Positions 7,567 through 13,900 of a stretch of 13,900 nt of DNA are shown piece after piece. Under the pieces are notes generated by a model, which was given only the letters and a program-made list of their open reading frames with translations, was not told the origin of the DNA and searched no databases. Made by a program: the position numbers and the translations under genes. Position 1 is the stretch's first letter; each line of letters starts with the position of its first letter. Source of the DNA: JBMNRY01 sp050944915 (lineage in GTDB: Bacteria; Bacillota; Limnochordia; JAAZLZ01); NCBI GenBank assembly GCA_050944915.1, contig JBMNRY010000055.1:1-13900 (forward strand), read 5' to 3'.

Positions 7567-7641
7567 ATCGGCAAAGCTGCACGAAAGTCAGCGACGCAAA
7601 GCTACGGGTCTAAGGTTTTTTCTATGATCGCCGGGCTGCCC
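7567..7641 (+). ncRNA. Cyclic-di-GMP-I (GEMM-I) riboswitch aptamer
   Basis: The segment carries the GEMM-I hallmarks in order. GGCA (7570-7573) pairs with TGCC (7637-7640) to close the aptamer. A first arm GCTGCAC-GAAA-GTCAGC (about 7576-7593) ends in the GAAA tetraloop. Next come the highly conserved GACGCAAAGC (7593-7602) and then ACGGGTCTAAGG (7604-7615). The second arm returns through CTATGATCGCCGGGCTGCC (7622-7640). The CTAAG and TATG pieces correspond to the tetraloop receptor known for this class. The aptamer binds the second messenger c-di-GMP, which usually switches bacteria between motility and attachment. It is followed by an intrinsic terminator and a FapA-like gene, so it acts on transcription of that gene. 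Confidence 0.93.
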
Positions 7642-7656
7642 TTAAGGTTAATTAAG

Positions 7657-7679
7657 GTCTCCCGGCGGGAGACTTTTTT
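7657..7679 (+). terminator. Riboswitch expression-platform terminator
   Basis: GTCTCCC (7657-7663) pairs with GGGAGAC (7667-7673) across a GGC loop and is followed by six T residues (7674-7679): a textbook intrinsic terminator, placed 16 bases after the aptamer and just before the ribosome binding site of the downstream gene. An alternative pairing exists: TCGCCGGG (7628-7635, part of the aptamer 3' strand) with CCCGGCGG (7661-7668, part of the terminator), enclosing a small hairpin CCTTAA/TTAAGG (7640-7645/7652-7657). This antiterminator excludes both aptamer and terminator. The inferred result is an OFF switch: bound c-di-GMP leads to termination. Confidence 0.85.
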
Positions 7680-7704
7680 CTAATCTTCTGGAGGTTTGAG
7701 AAAA

Positions 7705-9681
7705 ATGGGTAAACCGAAACAGGCTCCCCAGGTGTTCTCCGCGCCCACAGAAGCTGCTGCCCTTCAAGAGGCAGTTAAGGCTTTGGGTCTTCCCCGCGAA
7801 CAATTGGAATACGAAGTGGTGGATCCGGGTCGGCAGGGGATGCTAGGCCTTTTGAGCCGACCGGCAAAAATTAAGGTCTGGCCCCGAGAATTAGAACCGA
7901 AAGAGGAGAAACCGAAGAGCGTCAACGGGGCTGCGGCGGTGGTCGATGGGAAATTGCAAATCATTCCCCCCGAGGAGGGAGGGGAATGGCCCCGACTGAT
8001 CCCTACTCCCCATCTGCGGCTTTACATCGATGGGGAACCCCAGGAAAAGCCGATCTCCCTCCAGGGGAATGAAGAGATCACCGTGGAATTAGACGAGACG
8101 GAAGCCAGTTGGTCGGCGACGGTGGAGCTCTCCCCCGATGGCCTGGAAGCCTATCTGGTTATCGAGGCCACCCCCGGTTACCGCTATAAGCTCCAAGACC
8201 AGGAGCCCCACTTTCGCTTGGAGTTAATCGCCATTGCCGAGGAAATTCCTCCTCAACCCTGGGATGTGGCCAGTTTGCAAAGGCTCGTGGCCGAGCACGG
8301 TATCGTTTACGGCCTCGACCAAGGAGCTCTAACCCAGGCGGCGGAAACCCTAGTTAGTTCACGGCTAAAGGTCGCCCAGGGCGATCCTCCCTTGGAGCCC
8401 CAAGATGAACGGATCGAATTCATGGGGCCGTTAAAGAAAGATCAACCCCAGTTAGAGGAACTAACGGAGTCGGAACGGATCGATTATTATGAATTGTATC
8501 AGGTGCCGGCGGTGGAAGAAGGGGAAGTCCTGGCCGTTAAACATCCCGGTCGACCGGGGGTCCCGGGGAGGAAGGTCACCGGGGAAAAAATCATCCCCCG
8601 GGAGGCAAAGGAACGGCAATTACGGGCCGGCAAAGGCGCCCTCCTCATCGAAGGGGGCAATCAAGTCATCGCCGCCGTCAGCGGAAAACCGACGGTGGGC
8701 GGTGGAGTGATCAAAGTCCTACCGGTACATACCGTCCAGGGTGATGTGGATTTATCGGTGGGCAACATCCGCTTCACCGGCCACGTGGAAGTCCGGGGGA
8801 ATGTAAACGAGAACTTGGAGATCGATGCCAAGGGGCAAGTGAATATCAGCGGCATTGTTAGCAGCGCGGTGATCGTCGGCCATGAAGGGATCACTATCGG
8901 TAAAAGCGTCATCGCCTCCCGGCTCTATGCCGGCCAAGTATCGAAGATCTATTCCGAAGCTTTGCCCCATTTGACCAAGCTGGTGGAATTGCTACCCCGG
9001 CTCATCCAAGCTATTGAACTTCTCCAAAGGAAGGCTAAAGAGCTTGATCAAGATATCCCCGCGGAACGGGAAGCCTATTTTGCCCGGACCCTGATCGGGC
9101 AAAAGTTCATGGGTGTGGAGCGGGCTTGTCGGGAACTAGAGGGGGTATTAGAGCAAACCCCCTCGGAAGAAGATGAAGGGCCCTACAAGGAGATCCAAAA
9201 ACTAACGGCTGGTTTGCGTCACTTGCTCATCGGCAAAGGGGCTGCTACCCCCTTAAGCAGGATATTAACCCATAGCGAAAGCATCTTGAACGAGTTTCAA
9301 GCCGGTATGGACAATGCCGCCGACATTCGAGCCCATTATGTGCAGAATTCTTACCTAGAGGCTACCGGTACGATCTACGTCGCCAAAGCTTGCTACAACT
9401 CCACCTTGACGGCCGGTCAAGGGGTAGAGATGGAAACAGGGGCCTTCCGCGGCGGTGCCTTAACGGTCAATGAGGGTAACGTAAAGATAGGGGAACTAGG
9501 TTCCCCCAACGAAGCCTCTACTAATGTGGTCCTCATCAAAGGCGGACTCATCAAGGCCAGCATTATCCATCCCAATGTGCGGGTGACCATCGGTCGGGAA
9601 TCTCACCGCTTCACCAGACAGTCCCGCAGTGTGACCATCTATATTGATAAGCAGGGTCAGCTCCAGGTCAGTTATGGTTAA
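7705..9681 (+). CDS. FapA (DUF342) family protein with N-terminal Jag_N domain
   Basis: A 658-residue cytoplasmic-type protein. Residues about 5-60 form a Jag_N-like domain, recognisable by the GRQGMLGLLSRPAKIKV segment. The long remainder matches the FapA/DUF342 family: a middle region with DYYELYQVPAVEEGEVLA and HPGRPGVPGRKVTGE, then repeated short beta strands that fold as a right-handed beta-helix (GNIRFTGHVEVRGNVNENLEI, GQVNISGIVSSAVIVGHEGI), interrupted by a helical insertion (about 420-545). FapA proteins are linked to flagellar assembly or cell polarity in Vibrio; the role in Firmicutes is uncertain. ATG 7705 is preferred over the in-frame TTG at 7696 because GGAGG (7690-7694) is 10 bases from ATG but only one from TTG. 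It is controlled by the c-di-GMP riboswitch. Its stop overlaps the convergent hsp20 stop by four bases. Confidence 0.85.
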   Translation: MGKPKQAPQVFSAPTEAAALQEAVKALGLPREQLEYEVVDPGRQGMLGLLSRPAKIKVWPRELEPKEEKPKSVNGAAAVVDGKLQIIPPEEGGEWPRLIPTPHLRLYIDGEPQEKPISLQGNEEITVELDETEASWSATVELSPDGLEAYLVIEATPGYRYKLQDQEPHFRLELIAIAEEIPPQPWDVASLQRLVAEHGIVYGLDQGALTQAAETLVSSRLKVAQGDPPLEPQDERIEFMGPLKKDQPQLEELTESERIDYYELYQVPAVEEGEVLAVKHPGRPGVPGRKVTGEKIIPREAKERQLRAGKGALLIEGGNQVIAAVSGKPTVGGGVIKVLPVHTVQGDVDLSVGNIRFTGHVEVRGNVNENLEIDAKGQVNISGIVSSAVIVGHEGITIGKSVIASRLYAGQVSKIYSEALPHLTKLVELLPRLIQAIELLQRKAKELDQDIPAEREAYFARTLIGQKFMGVERACRELEGVLEQTPSEEDEGPYKEIQKLTAGLRHLLIGKGAATPLSRILTHSESILNEFQAGMDNAADIRAHYVQNSYLEATGTIYVAKACYNSTLTAGQGVEMETGAFRGGALTVNEGNVKIGELGSPNEASTNVVLIKGGLIKASIIHPNVRVTIGRESHRFTRQSRSVTIYIDKQGQLQVSYG

Positions 9682-10124
9682 TGAAAGGTGATCCGGTGCC
9701 CCCGTCTTTGGTCGGACAGATCCTTGGTGAGGGTGATTTCCACCACACCCCTTTGGTAGTCGGCCTTGGTTTGTTGGGGAAGCACCTTGGCCGGCAGAGG
9801 AATGCGCCGCTGGAAACTGCCCCAACGCCGCTCCCTCATTCGATAACCGGCTTCATCGTGTTGTTGATCCAACTTAGCTTCGCCTTTAAGGATGATATGA
9901 TCTTCGTTGATGGTGATATCTAAGTCTTCCTTATCGAAGCCGGGGACATCGGCGATGACGGTTATTTCCTCCTCGGTTTCCCGGATATCTACCGAGGGCT
10001 GCCAATTGCCCGTCCACGGCCCTGCTTGATGGAGGAAGGTGGGAAAGGGTTCCATGAAGGGACTAAACATCTCCTCCCGCAACCGCGCGAAATCTTCCAT
10101 GGGATAGCGACGGCGAATATCCAT
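9678..10124 (-). CDS. Small heat-shock protein, Hsp20/alpha-crystallin family
   Basis: A 148-residue ATP-independent chaperone that binds unfolding proteins and holds them for refolding. The alpha-crystallin domain (about residues 43-140) is clear: PSVDIRETEEEITVIADVPG, FDKEDLDITI, then RRWGSFQRRIPLP, and the conserved GVVEITLTK near the end. The short N-terminal arm is rich in Phe, Met and Pro, usual for oligomer assembly. The start at ATG 10124 (MDIRRRY) is chosen because AAAGGA lies just upstream. An in-frame extension to 10202 exists but would run through the upstream terminator edge and the RBS hairpin and lacks its own ribosome site. The RBS is buried in a hairpin (listed separately). 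It is transcribed alone, convergent with the FapA-like gene. Confidence 0.93.
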   Translation of the reverse strand: MDIRRRYPMEDFARLREEMFSPFMEPFPTFLHQAGPWTGNWQPSVDIRETEEEITVIADVPGFDKEDLDITINEDHIILKGEAKLDQQHDEAGYRMRERRWGSFQRRIPLPAKVLPQQTKADYQRGVVEITLTKDLSDQRRGHRITFH

Positions 10125-10153
10125 AGCTAACCATCCTTTCCGAAAGGGGTTAG
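10125..10153 (-). promoter_or_regulatory. RBS-sequestering hairpin, candidate RNA thermometer of hsp20
   Basis: In the minus-strand RNA, CUAACC (10153-10148) pairs with GGUUAG (10132-10127), and CCUUU (10147-10143) pairs with AAAGG (10139-10135) across a CGG triloop, leaving AU (10134-10133) as a two-base bulge. The Shine-Dalgarno AAAGGA lies inside this 11-pair, mildly destabilised stem, and the AUG follows two bases later. Bulged hairpins over the ribosome site are known heat-responsive switches of bacterial small heat-shock genes (ROSE and fourU types). This one matches neither consensus exactly, so the function is inferred. Confidence 0.55.
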
Positions 10154-10200
10154 TTCTAGTTTGCGCAAGAAAAGACGCCTTTTTCCTGGAAAGAGGTAAC

Positions 10201-10224
10201 AAAAAACCCTGCCCGAAGGCAGGG
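10201..10224 (-). terminator. Intrinsic terminator of the aminotransferase gene
   Basis: On the minus strand, CCCTGCC-TTCG-GGCAGGG (10224-10207) is followed by six T residues (10206-10201). The 7-pair GC-rich stem with a stable TTCG loop and a T-run is a textbook terminator. It begins 7 bases after the aminotransferase stop and insulates the downstream hsp20 gene, which must therefore have its own promoter in 10141-10200. I could not assign that promoter with confidence. Confidence 0.92.
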
Positions 10225-10230
10225 TCTTGT

Positions 10231-11685
10231 TTATCGCCTTCGTCTTTCTAGAAGGCCGCCGATGAAGTTCTTGGCTGTGGTGAGGGTCATGCTCAACAAA
10301 TTGGTGTTCCTCGATAGGATTTCGTCGAGGGCCGTCACCACCTGATCGATTTCTTCTTTTTCGACAATGAGCGGGGGTTCTAACCGGATGACGTTGGGGT
10401 TGTTCAAGGTATAGGCGGTGATGATCCCGTAATTGTTTTGGAGTTCCCCGGCTACCAAGGAAGCTAAATATTCCTGGGAGAGCTCGCTGATGGCCCCCCG
10501 GGTTAATTTATTCAAGGCTCCTTGGTTCAAGGTGGCAAACTCGATGCCGATGAGTAAACCTTTACCCCGCACTTCTTCGATCAGGTTATGTTTCTCCTGT
10601 AATTCCCGTAATCGGGATTGGAAATATTCTCCTAATTCGGCGGCCCGCCCTGGCAAATCTTCGGACAAGATATATTCTATAGCGGCTAATCCCGCCGCGG
10701 CAGCCATGGTATTGCCACCGAAGGTGGAAGTATGGAGGAGACAATTCTTACTGCTACCATAAGCCTGGGTCCAGATGGCATCGGTGGTGACGAAGGCCCC
10801 TAGGGGCATCATGCCGCCGCCGAGGGATTTGGATAAGATGAGGATATCGGGGGTCATCTCATCATGTTCACAGGCAAACATGCGCCCGGTACGGCCGAAG
10901 CCCGTTTGGATCTCATCGACGATGATCAAAGCACCGTGGCGGGCACAAAGTTCCTTAGCCTTCTTGAGATATCCGGCTGGGGGGACGATGATCCCACCTT
11001 CTCCTTGGATGGGTTCTACGATGAAGGCGGCCACATCCCCGGAGGCTAAAGCTTCCTCTAGGGCAGCCAGATCACCGTAGGGAATCCCCACACATCCGGG
11101 GATCAAGGGCTCAAAGGGCCCCTTATACTTCTCCCGGCCGGTGACCGATAAAGCGCCCATAGTTTTGCCGTGGAAGCCGCCATCACAGTAGATGAACTTA
11201 TGCTTACCCGTCGCAGCCCGGGCTAGTTTTAGACCACCTTCTACCGCTTCTGCACCGCTGTTGCAAAGGAAACTTCGCTGTAAATCACCGGGTGTAATGG
11301 CAGCTAAGGTCTGCATCAGTGCGCCGGCCATGGTACCTAAGGAGGCCTGGAGCAGATTGGGCATGGAGGTGGCCTTTTGCATCCCGGCGATGACCGCGGG
11401 AGGGTTATGGCCTAAGTTTAAGGAACCATAGCCACCTAAGAAGTCGAGGTATTCCTTCCCCGTATGATCCCATACCCGGGTGCCTTGGGCCCGCACATAT
11501 TGTTTATCGAAATTGAGCAAGCCCAGCATGCCTACAAGGCCCACGTTACCATATTGTTTATGGCAATTGATCATTTCATTGCGCGAGAGTTGTAAAGCCT
11601 CATCGATGGTGAGGGGTGTCGGTTTCGCCAAAGCTATTCCTCCTCCGAATCCTCCCTGGGAGGATAATGGACCATACTTCGCCAT
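10231..11685 (-). CDS. Class III PLP-dependent aminotransferase (putrescine/ornithine type)
   Basis: A 484-residue pyridoxal-phosphate enzyme that moves an amino group from a diamine or omega-amino acid to 2-oxoglutarate. Visible motifs are FLGGYGSLNLGHNPP near residue 81; FLCNSGAEAVEGGLKLARA, which holds cofactor phosphate-binding residues; GGFHGKTMGALSVTG; PIQGEGGIIVPPAGYL; IIVDEIQTGFGRTG with the cofactor-contacting Asp; and LSKSLGGG, whose Lys (about residue 286) would bind PLP. The pattern and spacing are closest to E. coli putrescine aminotransferase (PatA/YgjG); ornithine or acetylornithine aminotransferase is the alternative. ATG 11685 is favoured over the upstream in-frame start at 11745 because AGGGA lies about 5 bases upstream and family alignment begins later. 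It is a single gene, divergent from the PEPCK-like gene, ending at a strong terminator. Confidence 0.87.
   Translation of the reverse strand: MAKYGPLSSQGGFGGGIALAKPTPLTIDEALQLSRNEMINCHKQYGNVGLVGMLGLLNFDKQYVRAQGTRVWDHTGKEYLDFLGGYGSLNLGHNPPAVIAGMQKATSMPNLLQASLGTMAGALMQTLAAITPGDLQRSFLCNSGAEAVEGGLKLARAATGKHKFIYCDGGFHGKTMGALSVTGREKYKGPFEPLIPGCVGIPYGDLAALEEALASGDVAAFIVEPIQGEGGIIVPPAGYLKKAKELCARHGALIIVDEIQTGFGRTGRMFACEHDEMTPDILILSKSLGGGMMPLGAFVTTDAIWTQAYGSSKNCLLHTSTFGGNTMAAAAGLAAIEYILSEDLPGRAAELGEYFQSRLRELQEKHNLIEEVRGKGLLIGIEFATLNQGALNKLTRGAISELSQEYLASLVAGELQNNYGIITAYTLNNPNVIRLEPPLIVEKEEIDQVVTALDEILSRNTNLLSMTLTTAKNFIGGLLERRRR
11649..11665. repeat. Perfect 7-base inverted repeat in the start of the aminotransferase gene
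   Basis: ATCCTCC (11649-11655) and GGAGGAT (11659-11665) flank a three-base CTG centre. It lies inside codons about 7-13 of the aminotransferase, in a Gly-rich segment. It may be incidental to the Gly codons (GGA/GGG) or a small operator or hairpin near the translation start. Confidence 0.25.
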
Positions 11686-11813
11686 TATTTTCCCTGATTC
11701 CTGCCCCCTTATGGGTCCGAGGCATATCCCACGGCCCTTTAGCATATGTGGGAGGAAGGGGTCTGGAACCTAATTAGTTTACCCAGGAAGTCTCAGGATT
11801 ATTTGGCACTCCC

Positions 11814-11843
11814 TTGCGGTAGAGCCTCATATCATGGTATAAT
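11814..11843 (+). promoter_or_regulatory. Sigma-A promoter of the PEPCK-like gene
   Basis: TTGCGG (11814-11819) and a perfect TATAAT (11838-11843) are separated by 18 bases. Transcription would start near 11850, giving a leader of about 45 bases before the ATG at 11896. The 210-base gap between the divergent genes (11686-11895) holds this promoter. A minus-strand promoter for the aminotransferase must also lie here; TATGCT near 11745 is only a weak candidate. Confidence 0.65.
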
Positions 11844-11895
11844 TTCCGGTGATGTTTTAATCGTGTTGTACGGGGCGAGAAAGAGAGGGGTTAAT

Positions 11896-13650
11896 ATGTC
11901 CTGGTATGAAGCTGTATGGTTACCAAAACAGGTTACCATCAGAACGGCCGGAGAGGTCTGTGAAAGCACCACCGAGCTTTTGGAGAGCCCGCTTTTTAAA
12001 CAGGTCGTCCAGAAATTTATTGTTCGCCTGCGCCGCAGGGATTCTTCCCTGTTGGCGGTGCTAGATCTGCTGCCCGGTCATAGTGAGGATGTTTTAGTCG
12101 ATGTGCTTAAGGACCTAGGTGTTAAACCCCTGAGTGAAGTAGTCGCCCAGCGACCGGAAGTGGCCCCCCTCCTGGAAGTGAAGGAAATGCTCCACCAATT
12201 TGTGGAGGAGCTTTATAACTACTGGCGGTCCCTCGATCGGTTCACCGTTTGTCATTCGGAGAGGGGTTCCACCAAAGAATTAGACGTTCGGCCCTACCGT
12301 ACCTTTAACGATACCATCGAACAGTTAAACCATTTGGTGCGGGCAGCCTACCGGGATATCTGTGAGAACATCACCGGGGATCACCCCCGGATCTATAGGC
12401 AGGTAGCCGCCGGGGCCCAAGTAGGCCTCATCGCAGTGCCAAAATCATGGCCCGTACCCCGAGAGTACGATCTGGAGGAAGTGCCTTTCATTCGGCAGAT
12501 GCTCATCGATCCTCCCTTGATAATCGATCCTCCGATGAATAAACGGACCGGCTCCTTCCAAAAGGTAAATGATAACCCCTTGGCGGGAGTGCCTTTCAAC
12601 GAAGGGGAATGGTACTGTTATCCGGCCCAAGTAGGTCCTATGGTGATCTTCGTCTATTTCCACCAGTGCTTCATGGGCCTTGGTTGTGCCCTCGCCAACC
12701 TCTTCGAGTTGGCCAGCGATGAGCAGATCCAAAAGGGTCCCGATGCCATTTATGCCTATGGTGTCGATCCCCAATACTTGAACCGCTTCGGCGATCTGCC
12801 TACGGTCTTCCATGAGGATGAAGCCAATGATTTACTCATAGCCGCTTGTCCCGGGGAATCCCGCTTCGGCTATTTCGGTTATCTCAAAAAAATGGTCTTA
12901 ACCCTTCATAACATCATCGTTATGAAGAAACTCCGCCGGATGCCCTTCCACGGTGCTATGACCCGTATCGTCATGAAAAACGGGAAAAGCGCCAACGTGG
13001 TCATCATCGGTGATACTGCCGCAGGTAAATCGGAATCCCTGGAAGCTCTGCGGGTCCTTGGCGAAGATTACATCCGGGAGTTAACAGTCATCGCCGACGA
13101 TATGGGTTCCTTCGCCGTAGAAGACGGAAAGGTCAAAGGTTACGGTACGGAAATCGGCGCCTTCGTTCGCCTAGATGATCTCCAACCGGGTTATGCTTTC
13201 GATCAAGTAGACCGGGCGGTGATCATGAGTCCCCATAAAACCAATGCTCGGGCCGTTATGCCCGTCACCACCATCGATGAAGTCCTACGGGGGTATGAGG
13301 TAAACTACCTCTTCTACGCGAACAATTACGAGAAGGTCGATGGGGAACATCCCGTGATCCAACGGTTCCCCGATCCTGAAACGGCTCTAACCGTTTTCCG
13401 GGACGGTAAAGCTATGTCTAAAGGTACGACCACGTCCAGTGGTTTAGTCCAGACCTACTTCGCCAACATCTTCGGCCCCGCCCAGTACCAACAGCTCCAT
13501 GAAGAGTTGGCCCGGGAGCTCTTCGCAGCAGCCTTTGAAGCCGGCGTCTACGTCGGACAGCTACGCACACGCCTAGGTATTCCCGGCTATGAGCAGGAAG
13601 GACCGGAAACGGTGGCCAAAGCATTGTTTAAGTTGATCTCTGAAGAGTAA
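11896..13650 (+). CDS. PEP carboxykinase-like / HprK-like P-loop protein
   Basis: A 584-residue protein. The C-terminal half holds a P-loop GDTAAGKSE (residues about 372-380), an IADDMGSF segment (about 399-406) and NARAVMPVTTIDE (about 450-462). ATP-dependent PEP carboxykinase has an equivalent order (GxSGTGKT, GDDEH, TRAxYP). The GKSE and ADD pieces look even more like HPr kinase/phosphorylase, a known structural relative. The roughly 250-residue N-terminal part is helical and I do not recognise it. The role may be PEP carboxykinase activity or a kinase on another substrate; the sequence does not decide. ATG 11896 is chosen over the longer in-frame ORF from 11746, because GAGAGGGG lies just upstream and the promoter lies inside the longer ORF. 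It is monocistronic, followed by terminator hairpins. Confidence 0.65.
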   Translation: MSWYEAVWLPKQVTIRTAGEVCESTTELLESPLFKQVVQKFIVRLRRRDSSLLAVLDLLPGHSEDVLVDVLKDLGVKPLSEVVAQRPEVAPLLEVKEMLHQFVEELYNYWRSLDRFTVCHSERGSTKELDVRPYRTFNDTIEQLNHLVRAAYRDICENITGDHPRIYRQVAAGAQVGLIAVPKSWPVPREYDLEEVPFIRQMLIDPPLIIDPPMNKRTGSFQKVNDNPLAGVPFNEGEWYCYPAQVGPMVIFVYFHQCFMGLGCALANLFELASDEQIQKGPDAIYAYGVDPQYLNRFGDLPTVFHEDEANDLLIAACPGESRFGYFGYLKKMVLTLHNIIVMKKLRRMPFHGAMTRIVMKNGKSANVVIIGDTAAGKSESLEALRVLGEDYIRELTVIADDMGSFAVEDGKVKGYGTEIGAFVRLDDLQPGYAFDQVDRAVIMSPHKTNARAVMPVTTIDEVLRGYEVNYLFYANNYEKVDGEHPVIQRFPDPETALTVFRDGKAMSKGTTTSSGLVQTYFANIFGPAQYQQLHEELARELFAAAFEAGVYVGQLRTRLGIPGYEQEGPETVAKALFKLISEE

Positions 13651-13659
13651 GTTGTGAGG

Positions 13660-13681
13660 CGGAAGGGTTGCGGCCCTTCCG
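13660..13681 (+). terminator. Terminator-like hairpin after the PEPCK-like gene
   Basis: CGGAAGGG (13660-13667) pairs with CCCTTCCG (13674-13681) across a six-base loop, 10 bases after the stop codon. The following sequence, GTTCTCTGTTTT, is T-rich but interrupted, so termination strength is moderate. Confidence 0.6.
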
Positions 13682-13746
13682 TTCTCTGTTTTCCACGTTT
13701 GTGGATGGAGTATAGCCCCTCCTGGCTTGTAGATTACGAGTGGATG

Positions 13747-13780
13747 AACGAGGTAGTCGCGAGGCGACGCCTCGTTTTTT
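13747..13780 (+). terminator. Strong intrinsic terminator (second after PEPCK-like gene, or leader attenuator)
   Basis: AACGAGG (13747-13753) pairs with CCTCGTT (1370-76 of this block, that is 13770-13776), and inside it GTCGC (13756-13760) pairs with GCGAC (13764-13768) around a GAG loop. The stem totals 12 pairs and runs into six T residues (13775-13780). It is either a back-up terminator for the PEPCK-like gene or an attenuator in the leader of the next gene. The 65 bases between the two terminators also hold small hairpins (CCAC-GTTT-GTGG near 13692-13703). Confidence 0.8.
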
Positions 13781-13807
13781 GTAAGCGTAAAAGCTGACGT
13801 ATCTTCT

Positions 13808-13855
13808 AGCTCCTCTCCGCTGATGAGATAATGAAGTCATCAGAGGGAAGGAGCT
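13808..13855 (+). promoter_or_regulatory. Long imperfect palindrome burying the RBS of the last gene
   Basis: AGCTCCT (13808-13814) pairs with AGGAGCT (13849-13855), TCC (13816-13818) with GGG (13845-13847, one G-T), and CTGATGA (13820-13826) with TCATCAG (13837-13843). That is 17 of 19 positions around a 10-base loop. The ribosome site AAGGAG (13848-13853) lies in the stem. The loop contains GATAAT (13827-13832), which could be a -10 box. As RNA it would block translation; as DNA it would be an operator over a promoter. Which is true depends on the transcription start. Confidence 0.6.
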
Positions 13856-13862
13856 GATTCTT

Positions 13863-13900
13863 GTGACTAAGGAAGCCAGGCAAGAGCTGCGCGAGTTGTG
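13863..13900 (+). CDS. Start of an unidentified gene (truncated by the window edge)
   Basis: An open frame starts at GTG 13863 with AAGGAG (13848-13853) nine bases upstream and runs to the window end. Only about 12 residues are visible, beginning M-T-K-E-A-R-Q-E-L-R-E-L: charged and helical, too short to identify. The start is supported by the ribosome site and by the regulatory palindrome directly upstream. Confidence 0.55.
   Translation, partial: MTKEARQELREL

Noticed and set aside
10125..10202. Longer Hsp20 start at 10202 and a CIRCE operator
   Set aside because: The extension has no ribosome site and does not resemble an Hsp20 N-terminus; no TTAGCACTC-N9-GAGTGCTAA repeat is present.
11746..11895. 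Longer N-terminus (50 extra residues) for the PEPCK-like protein
   Set aside because: The clear promoter lies inside that stretch and the ribosome site sits just before the ATG at 11896.
13740..13785. T-box riboswitch
   Set aside because: The GAGGTAGTCGCG stretch superficially recalls the T-box bulge region, but the required TGGNACC is absent and there is too little room for stem I; a plain terminator explains it.
1..13900. CRISPR arrays, transposons, phage genes, tRNA or rRNA
   Set aside because: No repeat-spacer pattern, transposase or integrase motifs, or RNA-gene signatures were found on either strand.

Overview
The window looks like a chromosomal segment from a motile, Gram-positive-type bacterium, most likely a Clostridia/Limnochordia-like Firmicute. 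The lineage is inferred from the gene families, the strong GGAGG-type ribosome binding sites, and frequent TTG/GTG starts. There are no transposases, CRISPR arrays, integrases or rRNA/tRNA genes. The region reads as ordinary core genome with several interesting RNA-level control elements.

Layout. (1) Positions 1-2646 hold a flagellar filament-assembly operon, flaG-fliD-fliS plus an FlgN-like chaperone, behind a good sigma-D (sigma-28) type promoter. (2) Positions 2742-2915 hold a 57-residue four-cysteine protein. (3) Positions 3044-6952 hold a two-gene nuclease/ATPase unit related to SbcD/SbcC, closest in design to the Bacillus YhaO/YhaN pair: the Rad50-like ATPase has a membrane hairpin where a zinc hook would be. 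(4) A convergent gene on the minus strand (6924-7415) encodes an ECF-transporter S-component-like membrane protein. (5) Positions 7567-7679 hold a cyclic-di-GMP-I (GEMM) riboswitch followed by an intrinsic terminator. It controls a 658-residue Jag_N + FapA (DUF342) protein, so the second motility-linked locus is wired to c-di-GMP. (6) Two minus-strand genes follow: an Hsp20 small heat-shock protein whose ribosome binding site is buried in a hairpin (candidate RNA thermometer), and a class III (putrescine/ornithine-type) aminotransferase ending in a strong terminator. (7) Divergent from the aminotransferase, behind a TATAAT promoter, is a 584-residue P-loop protein. Its C-terminal half has mixed features of ATP-dependent PEP carboxykinase and HPr kinase. 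(8) The last 240 bases hold two terminator hairpins and then a long imperfect palindrome that buries the ribosome binding site of a gene of which only 12 codons are visible.

How they fit together. The flagellar genes and the riboswitch-controlled fapA-like gene point to a motile-to-sessile switch. The YhaO/YhaN-like pair and the Hsp20 are maintenance functions. The aminotransferase and the PEPCK-like protein share a divergent promoter region but no obvious pathway. I do not see a clear new multi-gene system. The most distinctive signals are the riboswitch with a traceable antiterminator, the two RBS-burying hairpins and the divergent PEPCK/HprK-like protein.
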